The translations under genes were made by a program, and so were the position numbers. This document shows, piece by piece, positions 36,512 to 49,220 of a stretch of DNA of 64,000 nt. A model generated the notes under the pieces. That model was not told where the DNA came from, made no database searches, and saw nothing but the letters and a program-made list of their open reading frames with translations. Location of the stretch: the NCBI RefSeq assembly GCF_033954455.1, contig NZ_CP121473.1, positions 434,001-498,000 of the forward strand, read 5' to 3'. Origin of the DNA: Thiorhodovibrio litoralis (GTDB lineage Bacteria > Pseudomonadota > Gammaproteobacteria > Chromatiales > Chromatiaceae). Each line of letters opens with the position of its first letter. Positions within the stretch are counted from its first letter, which is position 1.

Positions 36512-39400
36512 TCAAAACCCACCGCCCTCGCTGTAGTAGTCGTGGGCCAGGTTATCAAAGCGCGTGTACTGCCCCTGAAAGGCGAGCTTCACGGTGCCGA
36601 TGGGGCCGTTACGCTGCTTGGCGATGATAATCTCGGCAATGCCCTTGTCGGAGCTGTCTTCGTTGTAGACCTCGTCGCGATAAATAAAGGCGATCAGGTC
36701 TGCGTCCTGCTCAATGGCGCCGGATTCTCTCAGGTCCGACATGACCGGACGCTTGTTCGGTCGGCTTTCCAGGCTGCGGTTGAGCTGCGACAGGGCAACA
36801 ACAGGCACGCTGAGTTCTTTAGCCAGCGACTTGAGTGAGCGGGAGATCAGCGAGATCTCGGTCGCGCGGTTCTCGCCGGCCATGGGTGCCTGCATTAGTT
36901 GCAGGTAATCGAGCACGATCATGCCCAGTTCTTTCTCTTCGCGCTTCAGCTCCCGTTGCAGGCGCCGCACCCGCGCGCGCACCTCGGTCGGCGACAGGCC
37001 GCCGGTGTCGTCGATGTGCATGGACACTTGTGACAGCATGCTGACCGCCGAGGTCAGGCGCGGCCAGTCCTCATCGCCGAGCTTGCCGGTGCGCACTCGG
37101 TGCTGATCGATCTGCCCGAGCGAGGACATCATGCGCATGGCAAGGGAGTCGCCGGGCATTTCCATGCTAAAGATAGCAACGCCTTTGCCGGTCTTAATCG
37201 CAACGTTTTCAGCCATATTCATTGCGAAGCTGGTGTTGTGTACGCAGATGTCGTTAGCGATGAAATTGTGGGTATCGGGGATGGTGAGATCGTAGACTTG
37301 ACGTAACCCAAGGGGCTCAATGGCGACGATAGGGTCCCAGAACAGATCGCTGCTAGCAAGATCAGCTAGTGACTGATCCCCCAAGGCGCAGGCTAGCTTT
37401 GCGAGCCGCTTGCGGGGCAGGGCGCGCTTGCCCACATGAATGTTGCTGGTGCCGATCAATCCCGCCCGCGCTGCGAGATGCGCCCAAGACTCCTTACCCT
37501 TCAGTGCTCGCAGCCGCTCCCAGACGCCAACTGGAATCAGATCGGTGTTGGTCTGCTGGCGCTTTTGCGCGAGCGCCTCGAGCACGCGTTCGAGGGCGGG
37601 CTCTTTCGAAAAGATGCCGATCTCGGTGGCAAAGGTCCGAATCGAGTCGCCATCGGTGATATCCAATTGCCAGGCATGGGAGTGGCCCTGTTCGCGGCGA
37701 ATGCGGCGGTGACGCAGCTTGGCGATGATGCCGAAGCGCAGCAGCAGATGCTGAATCTGTCGGGCCAGGCGCTCACTGACCGAGGCGTAGCCAAGCTGAC
37801 ATTGTCCGCTGCTCAAGCGCGTCGCCCAGCCATCGGTGGCGAAGAGCCGGTTCAGAAACAAAGCCAGTTGATCCTTCGGCAGTTGAAAGACGGGCGTGGG
37901 AACGAATTTGCCGTGCGCGTCGCGTTCCCAAAGTCCAAGCTCGATGAGCCAGCGAGTCAAGGCATTGGGACCATTTTTCGCGCCATCCAACCGTGGATTG
38001 GGATCCCAGGTAACGCGAATGTCGGCGAAAAAGTCTGTAATGCGGTCGAAAAGCGCCACACCGGGCATGCTGCGACCTTGAATCCAGTTGCATACGCTGG
38101 CCGGGCATGCGCCTGTGGCAAGGGCGAAGGCGCGCTGGGACGATCCAGCCGCGACCAATGCGTCCGCGAGCGCTTGGCCAAAGACTCGACGCTGGTCCTT
38201 GATGCGCGCGTGATCGCCGATCACACAGACCTCGGGAGTTCGGTCGGGGCGTTGCTTGAGTAATGCGCGTACCCCGCCGAAATCCTGCGCGGCGGAGATA
38301 AAGTCCGCTTGAATCGAGGCGTTTTCGTTGATCAGTTTGGGCGTTCGGTTTCTAAAGCAGCCGTCGCCAATGAGGTAGCCGAGCAGTTTGACCTCGCACT
38401 CGCGCATTGCCTGGGTGCCAAAGACCGGCAGGCGACGTGGGACGCCAATGGTGTCGCCGACCTTGAGCTCGCCAAGCGGCTTCCAGCCATCCAGCGTTAG
38501 AAAGGGATGCGTGGTGGTTGTTTCAACGACGCGGCCGAGCCTTGTGGTCACACGGAAGGCGGGCTTGAAGCCGTCATCGACGAATGCGCTCGCCCGCGCA
38601 GTCTGGAGTCGCAGCCGTTCGCTGAGTGTCAGCAGTTCGGCCTGGCGTCGGTGGAACAGGGTTTCAATGGTTTCGACGCGACCGTCTGCCAGCAGGATCT
38701 CCGAGTTGGCCTCGAGGCATTTGCCCATTGACGGCCGTCCGGCCACGATCACGAGATCCCCGGCTTGCAGACCGGAGGTTTTCATGTCGAAGTCGGTAAA
38801 GCCGGTCGGGACGCCGGTGATGGGTTCTTCGCGATGGTAGAGTTCGTCGATCTTGTCCATCGCGGTGACCAGCAGGTTGCGGATCGGCTGGAAGCCTCCG
38901 CCGCCGCGAGTGAGTTGCTCGGCGATCTGGAATACCTTGGCCTCGGCCAGGTCGAGGATTTCGGACTCGCTGCGGCCCTCGGTGGCGAAGGCGAGGTCGG
39001 CGATCTCGACTCCGGCACGGGCGAGCTGGCGCAGCACCGAGTTGAAACGCACGATGCGCGCATAGTGCACGGCATTGGCGGCGGAGGCGGTGTTGCGGTC
39101 GATCTCGGCGAGATAGGGCAGGCCGCCGATGTCCTCGAGCAGCGAGCGCTTTTCGAGCGCCTCGGCCAGAGTGACGACATCGAAGGGCTGGTTTTCCTCG
39201 GCCAGGATGGCGATGCCGCGAAAGACCAGGCGATGTTCCTGGCGGTAGAAGTCGTCTTCGCAGACTTTGTCGGCGATCTGCTCCCAGGTGGCGTTTTCAA
39301 GCATCAGGGCGCCGAGCAAGGATTGCTCGGCGTTAATGTTGTGCGGCGGGACGCGGGCGTCGGCGAGTTCTGGTGGGGTGGTTGGGTCCAAGGACGTCAT
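36512..39400 (-). CDS. dnaB: Replicative DNA helicase DnaB containing an intein
   Basis: 962 codons: an N-extein of 227 residues, an intein of 495 and a C-extein of 240. The joined 467-residue helicase matches the usual length (471 in E. coli). The N-terminal primase-binding domain begins VPPHNINAEQSLLGALML. The Walker A loop GRPSMGK/TSFAMN is split by the intein exactly between Lys and Thr. Walker B is MIVLDYLQLM, and SQLNRSLE and the [20 protein letters not shown] motif follow. Splicing is required for helicase activity. ATG 39400 gives a short Pro-rich leader before the family start. A duplicated 3' end lies downstream (35294-35526), and alr, the usual gammaproteobacterial neighbour, is absent. 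Confidence 0.96.
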   Translation of the reverse strand: MTSLDPTTPPELADARVPPHNINAEQSLLGALMLENATWEQIADKVCEDDFYRQEHRLVFRGIAILAEENQPFDVVTLAEALEKRSLLEDIGGLPYLAEIDRNTASAANAVHYARIVRFNSVLRQLARAGVEIADLAFATEGRSESEILDLAEAKVFQIAEQLTRGGGGFQPIRNLLVTAMDKIDELYHREEPITGVPTGFTDFDMKTSGLQAGDLVIVAGRPSMGKCLEANSEILLADGRVETIETLFHRRQAELLTLSERLRLQTARASAFVDDGFKPAFRVTTRLGRVVETTTTHPFLTLDGWKPLGELKVGDTIGVPRRLPVFGTQAMRECEVKLLGYLIGDGCFRNRTPKLINENASIQADFISAAQDFGGVRALLKQRPDRTPEVCVIGDHARIKDQRRVFGQALADALVAAGSSQRAFALATGACPASVCNWIQGRSMPGVALFDRITDFFADIRVTWDPNPRLDGAKNGPNALTRWLIELGLWERDAHGKFVPTPVFQLPKDQLALFLNRLFATDGWATRLSSGQCQLGYASVSERLARQIQHLLLRFGIIAKLRHRRIRREQGHSHAWQLDITDGDSIRTFATEIGIFSKEPALERVLEALAQKRQQTNTDLIPVGVWERLRALKGKESWAHLAARAGLIGTSNIHVGKRALPRKRLAKLACALGDQSLADLASSDLFWDPIVAIEPLGLRQVYDLTIPDTHNFIANDICVHNTSFAMNMAENVAIKTGKGVAIFSMEMPGDSLAMRMMSSLGQIDQHRVRTGKLGDEDWPRLTSAVSMLSQVSMHIDDTGGLSPTEVRARVRRLQRELKREEKELGMIVLDYLQLMQAPMAGENRATEISLISRSLKSLAKELSVPVVALSQLNRSLESRPNKRPVMSDLRESGAIEQDADLIAFIYRDEVYNEDSSDKGIAEIIIAKQRNGPIGTVKLAFQGQYTRFDNLAHDYYSEGGGF
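37235..38719 (-). other. DnaB intein with LAGLIDADG homing endonuclease
   Basis: 495 residues inserted in the P-loop. It begins with Cys1 (CLEANSEILLADG) and has block B with TTTTHPFLTLDGW (His at about residue 71). Two LAGLIDADG-type motifs are seen (LLGYLIGDG at about 112-120 and LFLNRLFATDGWA). The end is QVYDLTIPDTHNFIANDICVHN, giving His-Asn at the C terminus with Thr as the +1 residue. All splicing residues are intact. The endonuclease region carries an XRE-like helix-turn-helix segment (SQRAFALATGACPASV then CNWIQGRS), and a second similar stretch follows the second motif. Confidence 0.95.
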
Positions 39401-39467
39401 CCTTTGTGTTTGCGGAGCAGTGCGGTTTTGGGAGGGGGCAATGTCTGAGCGGTAAGGGCTTGCCCAT

Positions 39468-39592
39468 GGCTTTGGGTCGGGTACCGGTCGCGGGGGACGC
39501 CGTGAATCCATCCATGGAGGCTTCACGGCGGCATCCCTGATTGCAATCAAGGGCCGCCGAGACCCCCGCGCCCGGCACCCAGCCCAAAGCCT
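39468..39592. repeat. Large imperfect palindromic intergenic repeat, copy 2
   Basis: About 125 bp between dnaB and thiC. The left arm starts GCTTTGGGTCGGGTACCGG and the right arm ends CCCGGCACCCAGCCCAAAGC, giving arms of about 28 bp with few mismatches. Two nested hairpins lie inside (around GCCGTGAATCC and around TGATTGCAATCA). Homologous in reverse orientation to 30819-30926. Confidence 0.8.
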
Positions 39593-39648
39593 AAGACCTT
39601 TTCGCGATGGAAATATCCGAAGAGGGTCTAATCCGGAAATTGACGTTC

Positions 39649-41658
<2,010 letters not shown>

Positions 41659-41704
41659 TTATAAAGATACCTTGTTGGGGCACCTGATTGGCCGGCCGCA
41701 TGAT

Positions 41705-41787
41705 CCCCACTTCCCTCCGCCGGTGCGAACCGGATCAGGTGCTTAAGGGTGTTTCTCAGCCCGCAGTTCGCGTGGGCACCCCCAGCA
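41705..41787 (-). promoter_or_regulatory. TPP (THI-element) riboswitch upstream of thiC
   Basis: Read on the minus strand, the conserved THI pieces occur in order: GGGGTGCCC, CTGAGA, ACCCTTAAGCACCTGATCCGG, then a GGTTCGCACCGGCGGAGGGA end. These are the pyrimidine-sensing (CTGAGA) and pyrophosphate-sensing (ACCTGATC...GGAGGGA) helices. It lies in the thiC leader. Confidence 0.95.
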
Positions 41788-41932
41788 GGATGTATCAGCA
41801 CGCTAGCCCAAGGCGCGGGGGATTTCAAGCGCGGAAAACCCGATGATGGCCATGCCGGTTTTGAGCTTTCCCGCTCGCAATGCCTCGGGGTTAGAATGGC
41901 CACCTGTTCAGTCAATCGGAGAGGGCTCATTC

Positions 41933-42520
41933 ATGATCGCACTCATTGTCATTCTGGTTATTTTGGCGCTGATGGCGTTTTGGGGGATGGCGGCCTACAA
42001 CGGGTTGATCGCCGCTCGCAACAATGTCGGCAATGCTTTTTCGCAGATCGACGTCCAGCTGCAGCGCCGGCATGATTTGATCCCGAATCTGGTCGAGTCA
42101 GTCAAGGGCTACATGAAGCATGAGCAGGAGACGCTGAATCAGGTGATTTCCGCGCGCGCAGCGGCGCAGCAGGCGCAGATACAGGTGAAGGGCGACCCGA
42201 CCGATGGCGCCGCCATGGCGACACTGGCCGGTGCTGAGACGGCTCTCGGCGGGGCGCTTGGGCGGCTGTTTGCGCTGGCCGAGAATTATCCGGACCTGAA
42301 GGCCAATCAGAACATGCTGATGCTGCAGGAGGAGCTCTCAAGCACCGAGAACAAGGTCTCCTTCTCGCGCCAGGCGTTCAACGACGCGGTGCTGAATTAC
42401 AACAATCGCCTGCAATCCTTCCCGGTTAACCTGTTTGCCGCTAATTTCAACTTCAAGCAGGCGCAGATGTGGGAAATGGAAGACACCGCCGCGCGCGAGG
42501 TGCCCAAGATCAGCTTCTGA
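41933..42520 (+). CDS. lemA: LemA family protein
   Basis: 195 residues. One N-terminal helix (IALIVILVILALMAFWGMAAYN), then the LemA helical bundle: NNVGNAFSQIDVQLQRRHDLIPNLVESVKGYMKHEQ, YPDLKANQNMLMLQEELSSTENKVSFSRQAFNDAVLNYNNRLQSFP. LemA proteins are membrane proteins of unclear function that recur beside M48 proteases, as here (154 bp upstream of one). ATG 41933 has a GGAGAGGG site; the longer frame to 41843 has no match. Confidence 0.94.
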   Translation: MIALIVILVILALMAFWGMAAYNGLIAARNNVGNAFSQIDVQLQRRHDLIPNLVESVKGYMKHEQETLNQVISARAAAQQAQIQVKGDPTDGAAMATLAGAETALGGALGRLFALAENYPDLKANQNMLMLQEELSSTENKVSFSRQAFNDAVLNYNNRLQSFPVNLFAANFNFKQAQMWEMEDTAAREVPKISF

Positions 42521-42673
42521 ACGGGTTTGTCATCATCCGTGCCGCAGTCCGCGCTCCAGCAGGGCCTGACTTCCGACTCATGACTGGTAATCATTGATAG
42601 GTTGCCGGTTACTGATCCCCCGTCACTGATGTCCAAACGCTGATCGCCGACGACTTATTTTCAGGCACTAACC

Positions 42674-44842
42674 ATGGACTTCTTCGCTGCACAGGCGCGG
42701 GCGCGCACCAACACTCGGCTGCTGATGCTTTACTTCGGCCTGGCGCTGCTGGTCATCACACTTGGCGTTTATGTCTTGGCGCTGTTGCTAGTTGCCAGCG
42801 CATCAGATGGCAATTTCAGCGCAAGCGGCGAGTTGCCGCGCTTGCTCTGGTGGCGCCCGGGTGTGCTGATGACGGTTCTGGTCGGTGTCGGGCTGGTTGT
42901 TGGCGGCGGAAGTCTGGTCAAGATCGCCCTATTGCGTCGCGCCGGCGGTGCCGGCGTGGCCGAGTCGCTGGGCGGGCGGCGGGTAGAGCGCGACACCACG
43001 GATTTTGCTGAGCGGCGCCTGCTGAATCTGGTCGAGGAAATGTCGCTGGCCGCCGGCATGCCGGTGCCGCAGGTTTATGTACTCGACAAGGAAACGGGTA
43101 TTAACGCCTTTGCTGCCGGTTTTTCCCCAAATGAGGCCGTGGTGGCCGTGACCCGCGGCTGCCTGGAGCGATTCAACCGCGATGAGCTCCAGGCGGTGAT
43201 CGGCCATGAGATGAGTCATATCGTTCATGGCGACATGTCCCTGAATCTGCGCCTGATGGGGGTGATCTTCGGGCTGCTGATGCTGTGGATGCTCGGGCGC
43301 TGGTTGTTCGCGCTCGCGCCAAGGCGCGGCAGCGGGAACAAAAACCAGGGCAATCAGCTGGTCCTCTTTGGTCTCGGGTTGTTGATTCTGGGTGCTGTGG
43401 GTTTGTTCTTCGGGCGGTTAATTCAGGCCGCCGCCTCGCGCCAGCGGGAATATCTCGCCGATGCCTCCGCGGTGCAATTCACCCGTAATCCACTCGGGTT
43501 ACGGGACGCGCTGATCAAGATCGCCCGCGCCGGCTCCGGGTTCGCGACCCCCGCAGCCGAGCAGGCGAGTCATTTGTTCTTTGCCGATGGTGTCGGTCGG
43601 GCGCTCAAGGGCGGTAAGCGCGCGCCGCGCCGCGTCCAGCAGCGCTCCGGCTGGCTCGCCACGCACCCGCCGCTGCTGCAACGCATTCAGCGGCTCGATC
43701 CGCATGTTGATGCGGAGAGCCTGTTGGGTGCTTCCCCAATACCCTCCCAAGTAGCCCCCCAGACAGCCTCCCAGACAGCCGGTTCCGCCGGGATGTCGGG
43801 CAGGGTTGCGTCCCTCGATTCCGATGCTGGCATGGTGGCTGGTTTCGCTGCCGGTCAGTCGGCGTCCGGGCCCTTGGTTGCGCAAGAGTCCACCGCCGTG
43901 CATCGCGGCCTACCTCCCGGTGAGTTCCCGAATGAGCCCCTCGGCGGGCAGAAGGGCGAGCTTCAGGCCGAACCCCAGGCTGCCGACTTGGTGGAGAGCG
44001 CCGGGCAGCTTGATGGTGGGCATCTGGCCTATGTGCAGTATCTGCTCGCACAGATCCCGCCAGCGCTGCAGCAGGCAGCGCATCAGCCAGCATCAGCGGC
44101 TGTTCTCGTCCGTGCCTTGTTCTGTCTGAGTCGCCCGGAGCAGGGCGAACAGCGCATCCGGGCACTGGCGCAACCGAGCGATGGTGCCTTGGCCGAGCAG
44201 GTGCGCCAGCTCTCGGCGCTGCCGGCGCAGACGCAGTTGCTGCTGTTCGATCTGGCCATGCCAAGTGTCGCGGCGCTGTCAAAGCCTGATCGTCATGCGC
44301 TGTTGCAGGTGCTCGGTCAGCTGGCGCAGCCGGATCTCGATGCGGGTCTGTTCGACCTGCTGCTCTTGGTCAGGCTCTATGCGGGCGCCTCCGAGGATGG
44401 GGAGTCCGTTGGTGCTGAATCAGGCTCCGATGCCAAGGCGCTGCGCAGCGGCAATCAGGGGGCGGCGATGAATCTGCTGTTCTCTGGCTTGGCGCTCGCG
44501 GCTGGCAGCGGGCCGGACAGCGAGCGCGCCTTCGCGGTGGCCTGTGAGCGGGCGCCGGTGCCTTACGCCTGGCGTCTGCTGCCTGGCGCTCAGCTCACGC
44601 CTGGCGCATTGATCGGCGCCTGTCGGCGTCTGGCGCGGCTGCACCCAGAGCGCAAGCGCGCGCTAGTGGGCGCCTGCGAGGCGGCAGTGATCGAAAACAG
44701 CAGCGTCAGTCTGGCCGAGGGGCAACTGCTGCGCGTGATCTGCGCGCTGCTTGCTGTGCCTGTGCCGCCATTGCTGCCGGGTCAGTTGCGCTATCTCGCG
44801 TCTGCGGAGTCGGTTGAATGGCCGTTGCGCCTGAGTCTGTAG
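42674..44842 (+). CDS. M48-family membrane metalloprotease with long C-terminal extension
   Basis: 722 residues. Two N-terminal helices precede the protease domain; the zinc motif is HEMSH in [23 protein letters not shown], with the third ligand Glu in [19 protein letters not shown], and [19 protein letters not shown] before it. Two further helices lie after the active site. Canonical HtpX ends near residue 290; this protein continues for about 400 residues, ending with a TerB-like helical block ([40 protein letters not shown]), an architecture known in LemA-linked M48 proteins. Its last 25 bp overlap the histidine kinase gene. Confidence 0.9.
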   Translation: MDFFAAQARARTNTRLLMLYFGLALLVITLGVYVLALLLVASASDGNFSASGELPRLLWWRPGVLMTVLVGVGLVVGGGSLVKIALLRRAGGAGVAESLGGRRVERDTTDFAERRLLNLVEEMSLAAGMPVPQVYVLDKETGINAFAAGFSPNEAVVAVTRGCLERFNRDELQAVIGHEMSHIVHGDMSLNLRLMGVIFGLLMLWMLGRWLFALAPRRGSGNKNQGNQLVLFGLGLLILGAVGLFFGRLIQAAASRQREYLADASAVQFTRNPLGLRDALIKIARAGSGFATPAAEQASHLFFADGVGRALKGGKRAPRRVQQRSGWLATHPPLLQRIQRLDPHVDAESLLGASPIPSQVAPQTASQTAGSAGMSGRVASLDSDAGMVAGFAAGQSASGPLVAQESTAVHRGLPPGEFPNEPLGGQKGELQAEPQAADLVESAGQLDGGHLAYVQYLLAQIPPALQQAAHQPASAAVLVRALFCLSRPEQGEQRIRALAQPSDGALAEQVRQLSALPAQTQLLLFDLAMPSVAALSKPDRHALLQVLGQLAQPDLDAGLFDLLLLVRLYAGASEDGESVGAESGSDAKALRSGNQGAAMNLLFSGLALAAGSGPDSERAFAVACERAPVPYAWRLLPGAQLTPGALIGACRRLARLHPERKRALVGACEAAVIENSSVSLAEGQLLRVICALLAVPVPPLLPGQLRYLASAESVEWPLRLSL

Positions 44843-47529
44843 CGAGCGCCACCGGCACGCCATCGCAGCCCTCCAAGACCCGCCGCCTGTCGGCGAAGTG
44901 GACCTATTTTTCCGCGGTGCTTGGCGCGGCTGCGGTGCTGTGCTTTATTGCGTTATTCGCGCTCTATCAGTTGCGCGAGGATGCACTGGAGAACGGCTAC
45001 GCGACGGCAGAGACCTACGCCCGCGCCTTTGAAGACTTCGTCACCCAGACATTCAATCTCACCGAACTGCTGGCGGCGCGGCAGGATTGGGCCACTGTGA
45101 TGGCGGATCAGACTGCAGCCGAGCGCGAGCAGACGCTGAGCGCGGCCATTTTGCATGTGCCGAGCATGCGCTCGCTGTCGCTAGGAACAGGGGGCCGGAT
45201 TGTCGCAAGTTCCAATGCCGATAACCTGGGATTGGAGATCGATTGCCGCTCTTTCCTGCCGCTCAGCCAGCAGCTCGGGCTGCTGCGCCTGGGGCCGCCC
45301 TGGACTGGACGCGACTTCGCCGGTGCTCGGGAATCGACGCCGCTCGCGCCGATTTCCGGAACCGCGCTGGCTTTTCTGCCGCTGTGCTATCGGCTTGAGG
45401 CCGGGCGAGGGCTGAAGCTGCTTGGCGCGCTGAACCCGGACTTCCTGATCCAGCATTTCGACCAGGCATTGCCGCTCGACAGGGGGCAGGTGGAACTGCT
45501 GCGCATCGACGGCCGGCGCCTGCTCAGCACCGATCCGGCCCAGCCCATGGGCGACGTCAGCCCGCATGCGGTGCCGACGGCTGGGGTAGGAAGCGGGCAT
45601 TTCGGGCGCTTCGCCCCGACGTCCTCCAGTGACGGGCTGCTGTCCGTCTACCGCTCCTCGTCGCTCTATCCGGTGGTGGTGCTGGTGCATCTGGATCGGG
45701 CGCGCGTGCTGGATAATTTTCGCCGCACCGAGGCCATTGTGCTGGCCGTTATCGTGCCGACGCTGGCGGTCTTTCTGGTGCTCGCGGTGCGTTATTCACG
45801 CCAGCGGGACAAGGAGTTTGAGCTGCGGCTGAGTATGGCGCAGGCGCAGCGGGCGAACCAGGCCAAGAGTGCCTTTCTGGCCAACATGAGCCATGAGATC
45901 CGCACGCCGATGAATGCCATTCTGGGCATGAGCTGGCTGGCGCTGCAGACACCGCTGGCACCCCAGCAACGCGACTATGTGCTGCAGATTGAGCGCGCCG
46001 GCAAGGCGCTGCTCGGCATCATCAATGACGTGCTCGACCTGTCCAAGGTCGAAGCCGGCAAGCTCGTTATCGAGCGCGCACCCTTTCGCATCGGCGATGT
46101 GATTGCCGATCTCGAAACCCAGATCGGCTTTCTGGCGCGCGAGAAACGGATCGACTTCCAGGTCGCGGTGCGGGCGGATATCGACCGCCCAGTGCTTGGT
46201 GATCCGCTGCGGCTGCGCCAAGTGCTGACCAATCTGGTCGGCAATGCCATCAAGTTCACCCCCGAGCAGGGGCGGGTCAGCCTTGAGGTGACAGCTCCGG
46301 ATGCGCCCGCAGCGCGGGGCCAGCGGCCCTATTGCTTTGCGGTGCGCGACTCAGGCATCGGCATGAGCGCCGAGCAGCTCAAGCTTTTGTTTCAGCCCTT
46401 TACCCAGGCCGAGGCGTCGACGGCCAGGCGCTATGGTGGCACCGGCCTGGGCTTGAGCATCAGCCAGCGCCTGGCGCGCCTGATGGGTGGGCGCATTGAG
46501 GTCGAGAGCACGCCGGGCCAGGGTAGCTGCTTTCGCCTGCTGCTTGAGCTCGAGCCGGCTGCTGAAGAAGCGCAGAGTGCTGGGTCCGATGCGCTGTCAT
46601 CCGGGAGCGTGTTCCCCGAGATGCCGGATTCCCGGGTGTTGGGCGCCGAGATCTCGGCTGTCGACCAGCAGGTGCTGACCGGCGCCAGATTGCTGCTAGT
46701 CGATGACAATGCGGTCAACCGCCAAGTGGCGATGGGGATGCTGGCGACCCTCGGTATTCAGCCGGAGCAGGCCGCCAATGGGGCCGAGGCCATCGCACAG
46801 GCCGAGCGCATGCTGTCCGAGTCAGGCGGTATCGACGTCATCCTGATGGACGTGCAAATGCCGGATATTGATGGCGACGAGGTGACGCGCCAGCTGCGAA
46901 CGCGCGCAGCCTTCGCGCAGGTGCCCATCATCGCGATGACGGCCTATGCCATGCGCAGCGAGCGCGAGCGCTGTCTCGCAGCCGGCATGAACGATCATCT
47001 CGCCAAGCCAATCGACATCGCGGGGCTGAAACGGGTCATCGCGCGCTGGGTCCTGCCCGCGCTGGCGCGACCTGGCGAGACTGAGGCTGATTCCGGTTCC
47101 GGTAACGCCGGTTCATCAGGAGCCTCGGTGCCGGCGGCAGTAGCTGAGTCGGCAGGCGGGCCGACGATCGCCGGTATCGACCTGGCCGATGGGGCCTACC
47201 GTTTCGGACAGGATGCCGAGCTGTTCCTGTCGGTGCTGCGTGAGAGCGGCTCGTCCGTCCTTGCCCACCATGGCAAGCTTGAACAGCTGCTTTCGAGTCA
47301 GGATGTCGCAGGCGCGCAAGCCCTGGTGCATACCGTAAAAGGCATGGCAGCGAACGTGTCGGCGCGGCGGCTGCATTTGGCGGCGGCTCGACTCGAGGCG
47401 TTGCTGACGCCCGAGCGGTTGAATGCTTCTGATGCGGTATCGGCGCAACAGGAATATAGCCGCGCTTACGATGAGGTCAAAGCCGGACTCAGCGCGTTGC
47501 TGGAACGGCAGGAGGAGCAAAGCGGATGA
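44818..47529 (+). CDS. Hybrid sensor histidine kinase (periplasmic sensor, HisKA, HATPase, REC, HPt)
   Basis: 903 residues. Helix 1 at about 25-50, a periplasmic double-Cache-like sensor (about 55-290), helix 2 ([17 protein letters not shown]), then the HisKA H-box [19 protein letters not shown], an ATPase with [12 protein letters not shown] (N box), DSGIGM and [10 protein letters not shown], a receiver with [23 protein letters not shown] (phospho-Asp) and the Lys in HLAKP, and a terminal HPt with [16 protein letters not shown]. This is a full phosphorelay in one chain, lacking only a response regulator, which is not in the window. It overlaps the protease gene by 25 bp and the binding protein gene by 4 bp. 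Confidence 0.93.
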   Translation: MAVAPESVASATGTPSQPSKTRRLSAKWTYFSAVLGAAAVLCFIALFALYQLREDALENGYATAETYARAFEDFVTQTFNLTELLAARQDWATVMADQTAAEREQTLSAAILHVPSMRSLSLGTGGRIVASSNADNLGLEIDCRSFLPLSQQLGLLRLGPPWTGRDFAGARESTPLAPISGTALAFLPLCYRLEAGRGLKLLGALNPDFLIQHFDQALPLDRGQVELLRIDGRRLLSTDPAQPMGDVSPHAVPTAGVGSGHFGRFAPTSSSDGLLSVYRSSSLYPVVVLVHLDRARVLDNFRRTEAIVLAVIVPTLAVFLVLAVRYSRQRDKEFELRLSMAQAQRANQAKSAFLANMSHEIRTPMNAILGMSWLALQTPLAPQQRDYVLQIERAGKALLGIINDVLDLSKVEAGKLVIERAPFRIGDVIADLETQIGFLAREKRIDFQVAVRADIDRPVLGDPLRLRQVLTNLVGNAIKFTPEQGRVSLEVTAPDAPAARGQRPYCFAVRDSGIGMSAEQLKLLFQPFTQAEASTARRYGGTGLGLSISQRLARLMGGRIEVESTPGQGSCFRLLLELEPAAEEAQSAGSDALSSGSVFPEMPDSRVLGAEISAVDQQVLTGARLLLVDDNAVNRQVAMGMLATLGIQPEQAANGAEAIAQAERMLSESGGIDVILMDVQMPDIDGDEVTRQLRTRAAFAQVPIIAMTAYAMRSERERCLAAGMNDHLAKPIDIAGLKRVIARWVLPALARPGETEADSGSGNAGSSGASVPAAVAESAGGPTIAGIDLADGAYRFGQDAELFLSVLRESGSSVLAHHGKLEQLLSSQDVAGAQALVHTVKGMAANVSARRLHLAAARLEALLTPERLNASDAVSAQQEYSRAYDEVKAGLSALLERQEEQSG

Positions 47530-48383
47530 TGAATGGACGGACGCTGGGATGGCGTTTGTGGCTGCTGACGGGGCTGATTGTGATGCTGTGTTCGCCTGTG
47601 GTAGCAGCCGAGAATCGCCTTGAGCAGATCGTCGCAAGCGGTCGCGTGCGGGTGTGCATTTGGCCTGAATACTATGGCATCACCTTCCGCGATCCGCGCA
47701 CGCAGTCGCTCTCTGGTATCGATTACGAGATGGCACAAGCGCTCGGGGACGATCTCGGCGTTGAGGTGGAGTTGGTCGACAGCAGCTTTGCCGAGCTGAT
47801 CGCGGACATTGAGCAGGACCGCTGCGATGTCGCTATGTTTGCCATCGGCATCACGCCGGAGCGCGAGCGCCAGCTGCGCTTTACCACGCCGCATCTGGCC
47901 AGTGATATCTACGCCGTGACCACCAAGGCCAATCGGCGCATCGGCGACTGGGACGATATCGACCGCGAAGGCGTGGTGGTTGCTGTGGCCAAGGGCACCC
48001 TGCATGAGCCCATCATGCGCCAGCGGCTTGAGCGCGCGACGCTAAAAGTATTTGACACTCCCTTCGCGCGCGAGCAGGAGGTGCGTTCCGGTCGCGCCGA
48101 TGTGTTTATGACGGACTATCCCTACGGCAAGAAGATGCTCGACACCGTCGACTGGGCGCGGCTGATCGCGCCGGGGGCCGAGTTTCATATCACGCCTTAC
48201 GCCTATGCACTCAAACCCGGCGATGATGCCTGGCATGCGCGTATGCAAGACTTTGTGCAAACCATCAAGCAGGACGGTCGCCTGGCCGCAGCAGCGGAAA
48301 GAAATGGCTTGTCGCTGCTGTTGGCGAAGGATCAGGAGAAAGATGACCTCGGCTCTGTACCCATCGACCCGCAAGGGGACTGA
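47526..48383 (+). CDS. Periplasmic substrate-binding protein (SBP_bac_3 type)
   Basis: 285 residues. A signal peptide ([19 protein letters not shown]) is followed by the amino-acid-type binding fold: [86 protein letters not shown] and [17 protein letters not shown]. No ABC permease or ATPase accompanies it. Because it overlaps the hybrid kinase by 4 bp (ATGA), it may be a ligand-sensing partner of the kinase instead of a transport component; this is inference. Confidence 0.9.
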   Translation: MMNGRTLGWRLWLLTGLIVMLCSPVVAAENRLEQIVASGRVRVCIWPEYYGITFRDPRTQSLSGIDYEMAQALGDDLGVEVELVDSSFAELIADIEQDRCDVAMFAIGITPERERQLRFTTPHLASDIYAVTTKANRRIGDWDDIDREGVVVAVAKGTLHEPIMRQRLERATLKVFDTPFAREQEVRSGRADVFMTDYPYGKKMLDTVDWARLIAPGAEFHITPYAYALKPGDDAWHARMQDFVQTIKQDGRLAAAAERNGLSLLLAKDQEKDDLGSVPIDPQGD

Positions 48384-48552
48384 ATCGGCAAGCCGGTGAC
48401 AGGCAGAAAATTCGAAGACAGAGCCAGGAGGCTGTGCACCAGCGGCAAGCCTCTTTACGCGCCATAGCCAACTTGGACATAGCGGTCTTAGAGCTCGTGC
48501 AGCACGGGCTCTAATAGGGTCTCTTGTCGGCCATGAACAGACCTTGCATCTT

Positions 48553-48737
48553 CCATGCCTATCCGGTTGGCTCCCAAAATTGGCGCGACGGGAAAGCGGC
48601 TCATGCTTCCACTCAGGTTGTCGGCCCCGGACCGAAGGAAAACAGATGCTTGCAACTGGAATGATAGTGGATGGCGTTTGAGCGCTAGTGTTGCAAGCTC
48701 AATCGGAACGGTGTGGGAGGCAACCGGATAGGCATGG
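48553..48737. repeat. 24-bp inverted repeat pair spaced by 137 bp
   Basis: Arms 48553-48576 and 48714-48737 are complementary at 23 of 24 positions (arm core CCATGCCTATCCGGTTG). The spacer shows no gene. It may be ends of a small non-autonomous element or a large hairpin. Confidence 0.7.
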
Positions 48738-49220
48738 CATCTTCGACTTCCACCGGCAGCAATGAAAGCCTGACCAGACTTCGAGTCGCCGGCCACAGCA
48801 TTTGTTGGACGAAGCTGCTAGCGTGGAGAAAGACAACGCGCCTCGCAACCGGATATGCTTACCGAACCAGGTAAGAATTAGGCTGGTGTTTCTGCTCTGC
48901 GGGCGGCCACTCTCGGCGAATGCAGACTGAGCGCGCTAGACTCGACCATGATCCTGTTGCCTAACCGATACCCTAAAGGAACAGTCCGCACACAAAAAGC
49001 CCGATAGCATGAGTCACCATCGACACCCTCAGTGCCGGGCTAGCCATGAAGGCCGTAAGACGCAGATTTTTCTTTAACAAAAGGAAATGCTAGTCACAAT
49101 TGCTCGGCATCATATTTTTTTCAATTAAAAAACAGATTCCGAAAAAATAGATATTGCTGCCATCCCACTTCCCCCGCCTTGTCAATCGTTTTTTTCTCGA
49201 GATTTAAATGTTTAAAATCG

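Noticed and set aside
48488-48796. 102-codon minus frame in the gene-free gap
   Set aside because: No recognisable motif, and it contains both arms of a long inverted repeat; more likely non-coding.
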